Positions 39,815 through 48,627 are shown, counted from the first letter of the stretch. The stretch is DNA of 64,000 nucleotides from Pseudomonas lalkuanensis (GCF_008807375.1 NZ_CP043311.1:5498001-5562000); one strand, 5' to 3'. Translations and numbers: made by a program. The notes: generated by a model from the letters alone, not told the origin.

Positions 39815-40405
39815 ATGAGCCCCAGCCTGCCATCGCCGAACGCCAACGCCGAGAGCCAGTTCCTCGGAACGCGCATCCGCGCGCTACGCAAACGCCGGGG
39901 CCTGACCCTCACCGAACTGGCCGAGCAGAGCAAGCTCACCGCCGGCTACATCAGCCAGCTGGAACGCAACCTGGCCTATCCTTCCATCCCCGCGCTGTTC
40001 AACATCGCCCGCAGCCTGGGCGTGACCATCCAGTGGTTCTTCGCCAGCGAAGCGCCCACCAGCGAAGCCGACCGTGGCTACGTCGTACGCCGTAACGCCC
40101 GCACCAGCCTGCACTACGAGGACGGTATCACCGACGAACTGCTCAGCCCGCAGCCGCTGCGCCAGCTGGAGATGCTCCACTCGCGCTTCCCGCCGGGTAC
40201 CTACAGTGAAGAAAGCTACAGCCACGAAGGCGAGGAAGCCGGCTACGTGCTGAGTGGCGAATTCGAACTCTGGGTCGGCAACCGCCATTTCCTCCTGCAG
40301 GAGGGCGACAGCTTCAGCTTCTCCAGCCAGGAGCCGCACCGCTACGGCAACCCCGGAGAGAAGGATGCGCTGATCCTCTGGGTGATCACCCCGCCGACGT
40401 TCTAG
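39815..40405 (+). CDS. XRE-family transcriptional regulator with cupin domain
   Basis: 196 residues. The helix-turn-helix lies at about 20-75 (LGTRIRALRKRRGLTLTELAEQ, AGYISQLERNLAYPSIPALFNIARSLGV) and a C-terminal cupin at about 120-190 (HEGEEAGYVLSGEFELWVG, FLLQEGDSFSFSSQEPHRYGNPG). GGAGGGAACC before the ATG fixes the start. Such proteins often sense a small amine or amino-acid derivative; control of the upstream oxidoreductase and SBP genes is likely. Confidence 0.85.
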   Translation: MSPSLPSPNANAESQFLGTRIRALRKRRGLTLTELAEQSKLTAGYISQLERNLAYPSIPALFNIARSLGVTIQWFFASEAPTSEADRGYVVRRNARTSLHYEDGITDELLSPQPLRQLEMLHSRFPPGTYSEESYSHEGEEAGYVLSGEFELWVGNRHFLLQEGDSFSFSSQEPHRYGNPGEKDALILWVITPPTF

Positions 40406-40422
40406 CTATCCGGCATCCTTGC

Positions 40423-40460
40423 GTGGGAGCGAATTCATTGGCGAATGAATTCCCTCCCAC
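40423..40460. repeat. REP-like palindrome between convergent genes
   Basis: Two 17-base arms, GTGGGAGCGAATTCATT and its complement with one mismatch, around GGCG. It fills the gap between the XRE regulator and waaA and may act as a bidirectional terminator or mRNA stabiliser. The core is shared with the elements at 20909 and 36522. Confidence 0.75.
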
Positions 40461-40470
40461 AGGGTGTTTC

Positions 40471-41736
40471 TCACAGCAACCGCGCAATCCCGCCCAGCAA
40501 CCGCTCCAGCGCCCCCTGATTGGCCTTGAGCACGCCCAGGCCCGCATCACTCATGGCCGCCGCGCGATCCGGCGCAGCCCAGAGCCCGCCAACCTGCGCG
40601 GCCAACTCTCCGGCGTCTGCCACCTCGGTCAGCGCTCCGGCCTCCCGCAACTGCGCGGCGATCTCGAGGAAGTTGAACAGGTGCGGGCCGCTGAGCACAG
40701 GCTTGCCCAGGGCCGCCGGCTCCAGCAGGTTATGGCCACCATTGGGGACCAGGCTGCCCCCCACGAAGGCGATGTCCGCCAACGCGTAGAGGAACAGCAG
40801 CTCGCCCATGGTGTCACCCACCAGCACCGCGTCGGATGCCGCCACCGGGGCACCGGTCGAGCGGCGCACGGTCGCCAATCCTTCACGGCGACACAGCTCG
40901 AACACCGGACCGAAGCGCTCAGGATGGCGCGGCACCAGGATCAGCAGGGCATCGGGCCGCTGCGCCAGCAGGCTCTTGTGGGCGGCGAGCATGATTTCGT
41001 CCTCGCCGGCATGGGTACTGGCGGCAATCCACACTGGCCGCGCCCCGGCAGCCCATTGGCCGCGCAGTTCGGCGGCACGTTGCAGAAGCGCCGGGTCGAT
41101 GCGCAGGTCGTACTTGATCGAGCCGGTCACGCCCACGCACTCCGGGCGCGCACCCAGGGCACGGAAGCGTTCTGCTTCCGCCGCGGTCTGCACCGCGATC
41201 CAGCTCAGCTCGGCCAGCATGGGCGCGGTGAGCTTGCCGAAACGCGCATACCCCCGCGCGGACCGCTCGGACAGGCGGGCATTGGCCAGCACTACCGGAA
41301 TGCCACGACGGGCGCACTGGTGGATGTGATTGGGCCAGAGTTCGGTTTCCATGATCACGGCCAGCTTCGGTCGCACCCGGTCAAGGAAGCGCGAGGCCGC
41401 CCAGGGCAGGTCATAGGGCAGGTAGCAGTGCTGCACCCGGTCGCCGAACAGGGCACGGATGCGCTCCGAGCCGGTCGGTGTCATGCAGGTGATAGTGATA
41501 GGCAGGTCGGGATGGCGTTCCAGCAGGGCGCGGACCATGGGGGCTGCGGCGATGCTCTCGCCCACAGACACGGCATGGACCCAGATACCGTCAGGCTTGA
41601 CTGATGGCAGGCCAAAGGCAAAACGCTCGCCGATGCGCCGCGCATAGGCCGGCGCACGCCAGGCGCGCCAGGCCAGGCGCAGGGCCACCAGCGGCAGGCC
41701 GAGATGGAACAGCAGGGTATAGAGGGTGCGATTCAT
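40471..41736 (-). CDS. waaA: 3-deoxy-D-manno-octulosonic acid transferase WaaA
   Basis: Adds Kdo residues to lipid IVA, opening the LPS core. The 421-residue protein has an N-terminal membrane-associated segment (TLYTLLFHLGLPLVALRLAWRA), the catalytic VSVGESIAAAPMVR Glu, ITCMTPTGSERI and GGSLVPNGGHNLLEPAALGKPVL, the donor-binding GT30 signature. Confidence 0.96.
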   Translation of the reverse strand: MNRTLYTLLFHLGLPLVALRLAWRAWRAPAYARRIGERFAFGLPSVKPDGIWVHAVSVGESIAAAPMVRALLERHPDLPITITCMTPTGSERIRALFGDRVQHCYLPYDLPWAASRFLDRVRPKLAVIMETELWPNHIHQCARRGIPVVLANARLSERSARGYARFGKLTAPMLAELSWIAVQTAAEAERFRALGARPECVGVTGSIKYDLRIDPALLQRAAELRGQWAAGARPVWIAASTHAGEDEIMLAAHKSLLAQRPDALLILVPRHPERFGPVFELCRREGLATVRRSTGAPVAASDAVLVGDTMGELLFLYALADIAFVGGSLVPNGGHNLLEPAALGKPVLSGPHLFNFLEIAAQLREAGALTEVADAGELAAQVGGLWAAPDRAAAMSDAGLGVLKANQGALERLLGGIARLL

Positions 41737-41772
41737 GGGCGCGGAGCTTAGCGTGACTCGCCGTCGATCGCA

Positions 41773-42657
41773 CTAACCCATGGCTTGCAGGTGCTCCGCC
41801 AGGCTATCGGCCAGCCAGAGCGCCGCCGGCCCCAGCGCCTCGTCGCGGCGACAGACCAGCTCCACCACCAGCGAAGGCGGCGTCCAGTCGCTGCGCAGTT
41901 CCACCAGCTGTCCCTGATAGGCCGGGTACTGCGCCACATGGCGCGGCAGCCAGGCCCAGCCCAGGCCACGCATCAGCAACTCCGCCATCACGTAAAAGCT
42001 GTCCGCGCGCCAGACCTGCGGGCCGAGCTGCTCGCCGCCGGGATAGCGGCTGTCCTGGGGCGACATGAGGATCTGCCGGTGACGCGCCAGTTCGCGGCGA
42101 TCGGCACACCCCATGGCGGCCAGGGAATGATTGGCGCCGCAGACCGTGACCATCTCGATGGTGCCCAGCCGCTGGCGCTCCAGGGCGTCGGGCATCTGCT
42201 CATGGTGGAACAGCAGCCCAAGGTCGGCGCGACCCTCCAGCAGCTTGCGCGCCACCTCGCCCTGGGCACTGGTGGTCAGTTGCACCTCCAGCAGCGGAAA
42301 AGCCTTGCCCAGCGCCTCCAGGCTGGCCAGCACGGGCTGATAAGGCATGGCTTCATCCTGGGCCAGGCGCAGGCGCGCCTCTTCACCTTTGGCCAGCCCC
42401 AGGGCCTTGCCGTCCAGGCGCTGGCACTGCCGCAGGACTTCCCGGGCTTCCTCCAGCAAGGCCACGCCCGCCGCCGTCAGGCGCGGCTGGCGACCGCTGC
42501 TGCGGTCGAACAGCTGCACCCCGAGGTCCTCTTCGAGCAGGGCAATGCCACTGCTCACCGCCGACTGTGCGCGCCGCAGACTGCGCGCGACCGCCGAGAA
42601 GGACTGACCTTCCGCGACCGCAACGAACAGGCGGATCTGTTCCAGGTTCCATTGCAT
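41773..42657 (-). CDS. LysR-type transcriptional regulator
   Basis: 294 residues. The N-terminal winged helix-turn-helix LEQIRLFVAVAEGQSFSAVARSLRRAQSAVSSGIA (given in part: QSFSAVARSLRRAQSAVS) is at about 5-60, followed by a LysR substrate-binding domain. Divergent from the SMR efflux gene with an 92-base gap containing a strong dyad, the standard LysR layout. MQWNLEQ is the chosen start; a TTG three codons earlier is possible. Confidence 0.9.
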   Translation of the reverse strand: MQWNLEQIRLFVAVAEGQSFSAVARSLRRAQSAVSSGIALLEEDLGVQLFDRSSGRQPRLTAAGVALLEEAREVLRQCQRLDGKALGLAKGEEARLRLAQDEAMPYQPVLASLEALGKAFPLLEVQLTTSAQGEVARKLLEGRADLGLLFHHEQMPDALERQRLGTIEMVTVCGANHSLAAMGCADRRELARHRQILMSPQDSRYPGGEQLGPQVWRADSFYVMAELLMRGLGWAWLPRHVAQYPAYQGQLVELRSDWTPPSLVVELVCRRDEALGPAALWLADSLAEHLQAMG

Positions 42658-42681
42658 GGCAGACAACCTATCTCAAAACCA

Positions 42682-42705
42682 GATGGGAAATGACTTTATC
42701 CCATC
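42682..42705. promoter_or_regulatory. Inverted repeat, candidate LysR operator
   Basis: GATGGGA, ten-base spacer, TCCCATC: perfect 7-base arms in the lysR/SMR divergent region. The placement suits control of both genes. Confidence 0.6.
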
Positions 42706-42749
42706 AGCAGAGAACTTAGAATTCGCGCCATTGCACAGGAGGACCGACC

Positions 42750-43082
42750 ATGACCGGCTACATCTATCTCGCCATCGCCATTGCCGCTGAAGTCGTCGCC
42801 ACCACCTCGATGAAGGCCATCGACGGCTTCAACAAGCCCCTGCCACTGATCCTGGTGATCGGCGGCTACGCCATCGCCTTCTGGATGCTGACCCTGGTGG
42901 TGCGCAGTATCCCCGTGGGTATCGCCTACGCCATCTGGGCCGGGCTCGGCATCGTGCTGGTGAGCGTCGCCGCGCTGGTGCTCTATCAGCAGAAGCTGGA
43001 TGCCCCCGCCGTGCTCGGCATGGGGATGATCGTCTCGGGGGTGGTGGTCATCCAGCTGTTCTCCAGCAGCACGGGCCACTGA
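42750..43082 (+). CDS. Small multidrug resistance (SMR/EmrE-like) transporter
   Basis: 110 residues, four membrane helices, proton-coupled drug/cation efflux type. The essential Glu14 (AIAAEVVATTSMKA) and Trp63 (YAIWAGLGIV) are at the EmrE positions. AGGAGG precedes the ATG. Whether it exports quaternary cations or guanidinium cannot be decided by eye. Confidence 0.92.
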   Translation: MTGYIYLAIAIAAEVVATTSMKAIDGFNKPLPLILVIGGYAIAFWMLTLVVRSIPVGIAYAIWAGLGIVLVSVAALVLYQQKLDAPAVLGMGMIVSGVVVIQLFSSSTGH

Positions 43083-43107
43083 ATCGGCTCTTCCCGCTGC
43101 TTCACGA

Positions 43108-43139
43108 ACAGGGGCGCTATACTGCGCCCCTGTTTTTTT
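43108..43139 (+). terminator. Intrinsic terminator of the SMR gene
   Basis: ACAGGGGCGC, TATACT loop, GCGCCCCTGT, then a T-run of seven. The loop equals a -10 hexamer; see findings. Confidence 0.9.
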
Positions 43140-43156
43140 CGAGGCGCCTGCAACCC

Positions 43157-44332
43157 ATGGCCGAATCCCTTTCCACTGATGTGCTCATCCTGGGCGGCGG
43201 TATCGCCGGCCTGTGGCTCAATGCCCGCCTGCGCCAGCAAGGCTTTGCCACCCTGCTGGTGGAAAAGGCCAGCCTTGGCGGCGAACAGAGCGTCAAATCC
43301 CAGGGGATCATCCACGGTGGCGCCAAGTACGCCCTGCACGGAGCCCTCACCGGCGCCTCCGAAGCCATTGCCGACATGCCGCGGCGCTGGCGCGAAGCCC
43401 TGGCCGGCAGCGGTGAACTGGACCTCCGGGGCGTGCGCTTGCTCTCCGACGCCCACTATCTCTGGTCCCCCGGCACCCTGGCCGGCAACCTCACCAGTTT
43501 CTTCGCCAGCAAGGCGGTACGCGGCCGCGTCGACCAGGTCAAGGGCGATGCCTTGCCGCCGGCACTGCAACACCCGAAGTTCAAGGGCAAGGTCTATCGC
43601 CTGGCCGAGCTGGTGCTGGACGTACCCAGCCTGATCACCCGCCTGGCGGAGCTCGCCGGCGACAGCCTGCTCGCGGGCCGTGAAGTCATACCCCTGCGGC
43701 ACGACGGCCAACTCGCCGGTCTGGTCATCGACGGCCGTGAAGTCCGCGCGCAACGCATCGTGCTCAGCGCCGGCGCCGGCAACCAGGCACTGCTCGAAGC
43801 CCTGGGCCTCAGCCAACCGGCCATGCAGCGTCGCCCGCTGCACATGGTGATGGTCAAGGCGCCCAGCCTGAAACCGCTGTACGCCCATTGCCTGGGTGGC
43901 GGGCCGAAGCCGCGCGTCACCGTGACCAGCCACCCGGCCGCCGACGGCCAATGGGTGTGGTACCTGGGAGGTGACCTTGCCGAGGCCGACGGCGTGGCCC
44001 GCAACGAAGCCGAGCAGATTGCCGCCGCCGAACAGGAGTTACGCCAATTGCTGCCCTGGATCGACCTCTCTGCCGCACAATGGGCGACCCTGCGGGTGGA
44101 CCGTGCCGAACCGGCCCAGAGCGGCCTGGTTCGTCCGGACAATGCCTTCCTCGCCGAGCAGGACCGCTTGCTGGTGGGCTGGCCCACCAAACTGGCCCTG
44201 GCCCCGGATTTCGCCGACCGCGTGCTGGCCGCCTTCGAACGCGACGGCGTGCGGCCGGCGGCCAATCCGCCTCTGCCTGCCCTGCCCCGCCCGACGGTGG
44301 CGCAACCGGTATGGGAGGAACTGCTGGGATGA
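43157..44332 (+). CDS. FAD-dependent oxidoreductase (DAO family)
   Basis: 391 residues. The N-terminal nucleotide-binding fold LILGGGIAGLWLNARLRQQGFATLLVEK (key residues GGGIAG) and the later LSAGAGNQALLEALG match the DAO/glycine-oxidase superfamily. Substrate unknown. Its stop overlaps the aldo/keto reductase ATG (ATGA), so the two are co-translated. This is the gene placed beside the SMR gene in P. aeruginosa as well. Confidence 0.82.
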   Translation: MAESLSTDVLILGGGIAGLWLNARLRQQGFATLLVEKASLGGEQSVKSQGIIHGGAKYALHGALTGASEAIADMPRRWREALAGSGELDLRGVRLLSDAHYLWSPGTLAGNLTSFFASKAVRGRVDQVKGDALPPALQHPKFKGKVYRLAELVLDVPSLITRLAELAGDSLLAGREVIPLRHDGQLAGLVIDGREVRAQRIVLSAGAGNQALLEALGLSQPAMQRRPLHMVMVKAPSLKPLYAHCLGGGPKPRVTVTSHPAADGQWVWYLGGDLAEADGVARNEAEQIAAAEQELRQLLPWIDLSAAQWATLRVDRAEPAQSGLVRPDNAFLAEQDRLLVGWPTKLALAPDFADRVLAAFERDGVRPAANPPLPALPRPTVAQPVWEELLG

Positions 44333-45141
44333 ACAACCTGCTCGATCTGCACCGTCCCCTGGGCAGCACCGGCCTGATGGTTTCCCCGCTGGGACTGGGA
44401 ACCGTCAAACTCGGCCGCGACCAGGGCGTGAAGTACCCCAGCGGCTTCACCATTCCCGACGACGCCGAGGCCCGGCAGCTGCTGGCCCTGGCCCGCGACC
44501 TCGGCATCAACCTGATCGACACCGCGCCGGCCTACGGCCGCAGCGAGGAGCGCCTCGGCCCGCTGCTACGCGGCCAGCGCCAGGACTGGGTGATCGTCAG
44601 CAAGGTGGGTGAAGAGTTCGAGGGCGGCCTCTCCCGTTTCGACTTCAGCCCCGAACATACGCGCTTCTCCGTCGAACGCAGCCTGAAACGCCTGGAAACG
44701 GACTTCATCGACCTGGTGCTGGTGCACTCCGATGGCAACGACCTGGCCATCCTGCGGGACAGCGGTGTCTACGAGACCCTTGCCGAGCTCAGGCAGGCCG
44801 GCAAGATCCGCGCCTTCGGCCTCTCCGGCAAGACCGTGGACGGCGGCCTGCTGGCCCTGGAACAGGGGGATTGCGCCATGGTCACCTACAACCTCAATGA
44901 ACAGGGCGAGAAACCGGTACTCGACTTCGCGGTGCAACAGAACAAGGGCATCCTGATCAAGAAAGGCCTGGCCAGCGGTCATGCCTGCCTTGACGCCGGC
45001 GTGGACCCGGTCCGCGCCAGCTTCGAACTGATCTTCGGTCATCCCGGGGTGACCAGCGCGATAATCGGGACCATCAATCCGTTGCATCTGTCCCATAATG
45101 TCGCGACGGCTGCCGCCGTCATCGGAGCCCATCGCCACTAG
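44329..45141 (+). CDS. Aldo/keto reductase
   Basis: 270 residues of the AKR TIM-barrel. GSTGLMVSPLGLGTVKLGR opens it; NLIDTAPAYGRSEERLG carries the Asp and Tyr catalytic residues, VIVSKVG the Lys, and VLVHSDG a His. NADPH-dependent carbonyl reduction is expected; substrate unknown. Overlaps the FAD gene. Confidence 0.88.
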   Translation: MNNLLDLHRPLGSTGLMVSPLGLGTVKLGRDQGVKYPSGFTIPDDAEARQLLALARDLGINLIDTAPAYGRSEERLGPLLRGQRQDWVIVSKVGEEFEGGLSRFDFSPEHTRFSVERSLKRLETDFIDLVLVHSDGNDLAILRDSGVYETLAELRQAGKIRAFGLSGKTVDGGLLALEQGDCAMVTYNLNEQGEKPVLDFAVQQNKGILIKKGLASGHACLDAGVDPVRASFELIFGHPGVTSAIIGTINPLHLSHNVATAAAVIGAHRH

Positions 45142-45165
45142 CCGACCCCTGGCCCAGGAGCCGAC

Positions 45166-46071
45166 ATGCCGCGAATCCTCGCCCGCAAGGACCCCAGCGC
45201 GTTCAAGACCCTCCCGCTGCATGTCGAAGCCAGCGCCGACGCCCTGAGCTACCAGAGCCTGGGGCTGCCGCTGAACTTCACCCAGATGCTGGAAAGGCGC
45301 CGCCCAGTCAGGGTGAACGACAACCAGCGCTTCGCGGTGGAACTGGCGAACCTCGGCGTGTCGGTGCGGCTGACCCTGGCGCTGCAGGGGCGCGACTACT
45401 GGCTGCTGGTGCGGCAGCGTCGCCAGGATCGCGGCGATACCGTTCTCAAGCTGATTTCCGGCTACGTCCCCGCCCACGAGTTGAACCTGCCGCTGCTCAC
45501 TGCCATTCAGGAAGTGGCCGAGGAATGCCTGATCGAGACGCCGGAAGGCTGGCTCGCCGGGCGTTTCGGCGACACCTGGCTGCCGACTCCCTACCAGCGG
45601 CAACTGCGCTATCGCGAAACCAACCATTTCCGCCTCAGCCCGCTGTCCGGCGCCGCACGCCCGGTGACCAACGGCAAGCTGACGCTGCTGGAACGGCCCG
45701 AGGCCTACGTGCACCTGCCCACCGCCTCCCTGCAACTGGTCTACGACCTGCGCCTGGAGCTGCCGAAGGATTGCCACCAGATCAGCCTGTTCCACGTGGA
45801 CGAAGTGCTGCAGGACGGCAAACTGGTGGCCAGCCTGGAGCGGCGCCGGCCCGACATCTACCTGCTACCGCTGCATCAGGGCCTGCCCACCGGCGACCTG
45901 CTGACCCTGCGCAACGGCGAGTTCAAGTCGGCCAGCACCCGTGGCGTCTGGCTCTCGGAGAGTTTCGCCGAGCAGGATGGCTGGCTGGTACACGAGGAGC
46001 GCGTGCGCTGGCGGGACTGGCTATCCCGGGTAGGGACGGCCCGCCCGCAGGGAAAAAAGTTGGCCTGCTGA
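45166..46071 (+). CDS. Conserved protein with a degenerate Nudix-like box
   Basis: 301 residues, with AGGAG five bases before the ATG. The central LISGYVPAHELNLPLLTAIQ then EVAEECLIE looks like a Nudix box with spacing and residues changed: Gly and the EVAEE Glu pair are kept, the Arg is Gln and the late Gly is Leu. WLLVRQRRQDRGD before it and HQISLFHVDEVLQDGK after it fit a Nudix-like fold. Function unknown; it follows the FAD/AKR pair by 24 bases and may be in the same transcript. Confidence 0.6.
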   Translation: MPRILARKDPSAFKTLPLHVEASADALSYQSLGLPLNFTQMLERRRPVRVNDNQRFAVELANLGVSVRLTLALQGRDYWLLVRQRRQDRGDTVLKLISGYVPAHELNLPLLTAIQEVAEECLIETPEGWLAGRFGDTWLPTPYQRQLRYRETNHFRLSPLSGAARPVTNGKLTLLERPEAYVHLPTASLQLVYDLRLELPKDCHQISLFHVDEVLQDGKLVASLERRRPDIYLLPLHQGLPTGDLLTLRNGEFKSASTRGVWLSESFAEQDGWLVHEERVRWRDWLSRVGTARPQGKKLAC

Positions 46072-46130
46072 CAGCCGGGGCGCCCAAGAAGTCGCCCCGT
46101 CGCCATTAAGCGTGTTCCCGCCTTGCGGCA

Positions 46131-47336
46131 TCACTTCAGTTCACTGGAGTTCTTGCCCAGCAGCCGTCGCGCCACGATCAGCAACTGGATCTGCTGGGTG
46201 CCTTCGAAGATGTCGAGGATCTTCGAGTCCCGCGCCCACTTCTCCAGCAACTCGTCTTCGCCGTAACCCAGGGCACCGGCCAGTTCCACGCATTTCAGGG
46301 TGACCTCGTTGGCCACGCGTCCAGCCTTGGCCTTGGCGATGGACGCCTCCTTGGAATTGGGCAGCCGGTTGTCGGCCATCCAGGCCGCCTTCAGGGTCAG
46401 CAGGCGCGCAGCCTCCCACTCCGCCTCCAGGCGATAGAGCGTGGCCTCGGCATGGCTGACGACCAACAACGACTTGCGGTAGTCGAACCGGCAACCGGCC
46501 TTGGAAAGCAGCTCGCGGGTGCGGTCCAGGGCGGCCTTGGCGACTCCCACCGCCATGCCGGCCACCAGCGGGCGGGTGTTGTCGAAGGTTTCCATCACCC
46601 CGGCAAAGCCTTTCTGCACGTCGATCTCGGCGTTACCCAACAGGTTGGCCGCCGGCACCCGGCAGTCGTTGAAACTGATGGAGACGGTGTCCGACGCCTT
46701 GATGCCGAGCTTCTTCTCCAGTCGGGTCACGCTCATGCCGGGCGTGCCCTTCTCCACCACGAAGGACTTGATCGCCGCACGCCCCAGGCTGCGATCCAGG
46801 CTGGCCCAGACCACCACCGAGTCGGCACGCCCGCCGGAGGTGACGAAGATCTTCTCGCCATTGAGCACGTAATGGTCGCCATCCTTCACCGCCGTGGTGC
46901 GGATGGCCGCCGAGTCGGAACCGCAGCCGGGCTCGGTGATGGCCATCGCCGCCCAGGTGCCGCGCAGGCGCGCGAGCTGTTCCTCATTGGCCACCGCAGC
47001 GATGGCGGCATTGCCAAGCCCCTGGCGCGGCATGGCCAGGAGCAGGCCGACATCGCCCCAGCACAGCTCCATGACGCCGAGCAGCGCGGACAGGTTGCCG
47101 CCGTTACGCACCCCCTCCTCCGCCCCCGCGCCGCGCTTGCTCGCCGAGCCGGCACCGACGGTCTCCGGGGAGCCGGCGTTCATGCCGTCCAGCAGGGCCG
47201 CCAGAAGGTCCAGTTCGCGGGGGTAGGCGTGTTCGGCCTTGTCGTATTTGCGCGACAAGGGGCGGAAGTACTGTTGCGCGACCTGATGGGCCTGATGGCT
47301 GAGGCCGCGGAATTTCTTCGGGATTTCCAGATTCAT
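46131..47336 (-). CDS. Acyl-CoA dehydrogenase (catalytically complete member of pair)
   Basis: 401 residues. ITEPGCGSDSAAIRT and YVLNGEKIFVTSGG mark the FAD/substrate region; GFAGVMETFDNTRPLVAG follows. The C-terminal KILDIFEGTQQIQ carries the catalytic Glu at the MCAD position. GAGG precedes the ATG. It follows the second acyl-CoA dehydrogenase by 10 bases, pointing to a two-subunit enzyme. Substrate unknown. Confidence 0.88.
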   Translation of the reverse strand: MNLEIPKKFRGLSHQAHQVAQQYFRPLSRKYDKAEHAYPRELDLLAALLDGMNAGSPETVGAGSASKRGAGAEEGVRNGGNLSALLGVMELCWGDVGLLLAMPRQGLGNAAIAAVANEEQLARLRGTWAAMAITEPGCGSDSAAIRTTAVKDGDHYVLNGEKIFVTSGGRADSVVVWASLDRSLGRAAIKSFVVEKGTPGMSVTRLEKKLGIKASDTVSISFNDCRVPAANLLGNAEIDVQKGFAGVMETFDNTRPLVAGMAVGVAKAALDRTRELLSKAGCRFDYRKSLLVVSHAEATLYRLEAEWEAARLLTLKAAWMADNRLPNSKEASIAKAKAGRVANEVTLKCVELAGALGYGEDELLEKWARDSKILDIFEGTQQIQLLIVARRLLGKNSSELK

Positions 47337-47346
47337 GCTGCCTTCC

Positions 47347-48627
47347 TCACAAGTGCAGGCCGCCGCTCATCAGGGCGACGGCGCGCAGGTCGCGGTACCA
47401 GCGCTCGGCCGGGTGCTCCTGGGTGAAACCATGTCCGCCGAGCAGTTGCACGGTGTCGGTACCGATCTTCATGGCCTTCTCGGCACAGAGCAGTCGTGCC
47501 AGGTAAGCCTCGCGCCCGAACGCTTCGCCACGATCGGCGCGGGCACAGGCCCGCCAGACCATCAGGCGCATGGCGTCCAGTTCGATGGCGATGTCCGCGA
47601 CCATGAAGGCCACGCCCTGGCGATGGCTGATGGGTTCGCCGAAGGCCGTACGTTCGTTGCAGTAGCCGATCACGTAGTCCAGTGCAGCCTGGGCGGTGCC
47701 CAGCGCCAACGCGCACCAGGCCAGGTGGCCGAGGTCGAGGAAGCTCCGGTAGTCGAAGTCGACGGCGGCCAGGCGGTTCGCCGCCGGAACTTTCACTCCC
47801 TTGAGGCGAATCCGCGCTGTGCCGCAGGCCTTCAGGCCCATGGCCGGCTCCGGGCGCAGGTCGAGCCCCTTGCTGCCCGCTTCGACCAGGAACAACGCCG
47901 GCCCGCTACCGGTTTCCGCGGCCACTATCAGGCGGCTGGCGTCCAGGGCACCCGGCACCAGGCACTTCTCGCCAGTGAGCACAAAGCTGCTTCCCTTGCG
48001 CCGCGCGCGGGTGGCCAGCTTGCCGGGATCGAACAGCACGGCCGGTTCGTTGACGGCAATGGCCATGGGCGGCGCCGGCTGCTCACCGACAAAGGCCGGC
48101 AGCCAGGCGGCCTGCTGCTCGGCAGAAGCCCAGCGGCGGATGCAATTGGCGGCCGACAACGGCGCCAGCAGCGCTGCGGCAAGACTGAGATCGCCTTTGG
48201 CCAGGGCCTCGGCCATCAGCGCATTGGTGAGGATCGTGCGCTCGCCTGCCAGGCCACCCAGGTTCTCGCCAACCCCATAGTGGGCCAGTCCGAGTTCGTG
48301 GCCCTGGTTGAGCAAGGCAGCCGGCACCGCGCAGCGAGCGTCGGCGTCATGGGCCGCCGGGCACAGGGATTGCCTGGCGAAGGCTTCCAGCATCTCCACC
48401 AGCATCCGCTGTTCGTCGGACAGGGACAGGTCGAACAGCTCATCCGCCCCGGACTGGCGCGGCACCTTGCGCACCCGCCGCGCGGCCAGCATGAAGCCGG
48501 CGCGGACGCCGCCGTAGAGGAACTTCTCGAAAACCTTGCGCAGTTTGAGGCGGTCAGGCCAGTGGGCCTGGGCCACGCGATTGAGCACGGCCAGGGCGCG
48601 GCCCTGTGCGTTGGGGAACATCGGCAT
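47347..48627 (-). CDS. Acyl-CoA dehydrogenase-like protein lacking the catalytic Glu
   Basis: 426 residues with the ACAD fold: LFDLSLSDEQRMLVEMLEAFARQ, FVLTGEKCLVPGALDA, KGVKVPAANRL and VQLLGGHGFTQEHPAERWYRDLR. The segment that should read YEGT is ALMSGGLHL at the very C-terminus, so the MCAD-type catalytic base is absent. GGAG lies just before the ATG. The likely role is a non-catalytic or FAD-binding partner of the adjacent dehydrogenase. Confidence 0.8.
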   Translation of the reverse strand: MPMFPNAQGRALAVLNRVAQAHWPDRLKLRKVFEKFLYGGVRAGFMLAARRVRKVPRQSGADELFDLSLSDEQRMLVEMLEAFARQSLCPAAHDADARCAVPAALLNQGHELGLAHYGVGENLGGLAGERTILTNALMAEALAKGDLSLAAALLAPLSAANCIRRWASAEQQAAWLPAFVGEQPAPPMAIAVNEPAVLFDPGKLATRARRKGSSFVLTGEKCLVPGALDASRLIVAAETGSGPALFLVEAGSKGLDLRPEPAMGLKACGTARIRLKGVKVPAANRLAAVDFDYRSFLDLGHLAWCALALGTAQAALDYVIGYCNERTAFGEPISHRQGVAFMVADIAIELDAMRLMVWRACARADRGEAFGREAYLARLLCAEKAMKIGTDTVQLLGGHGFTQEHPAERWYRDLRAVALMSGGLHL

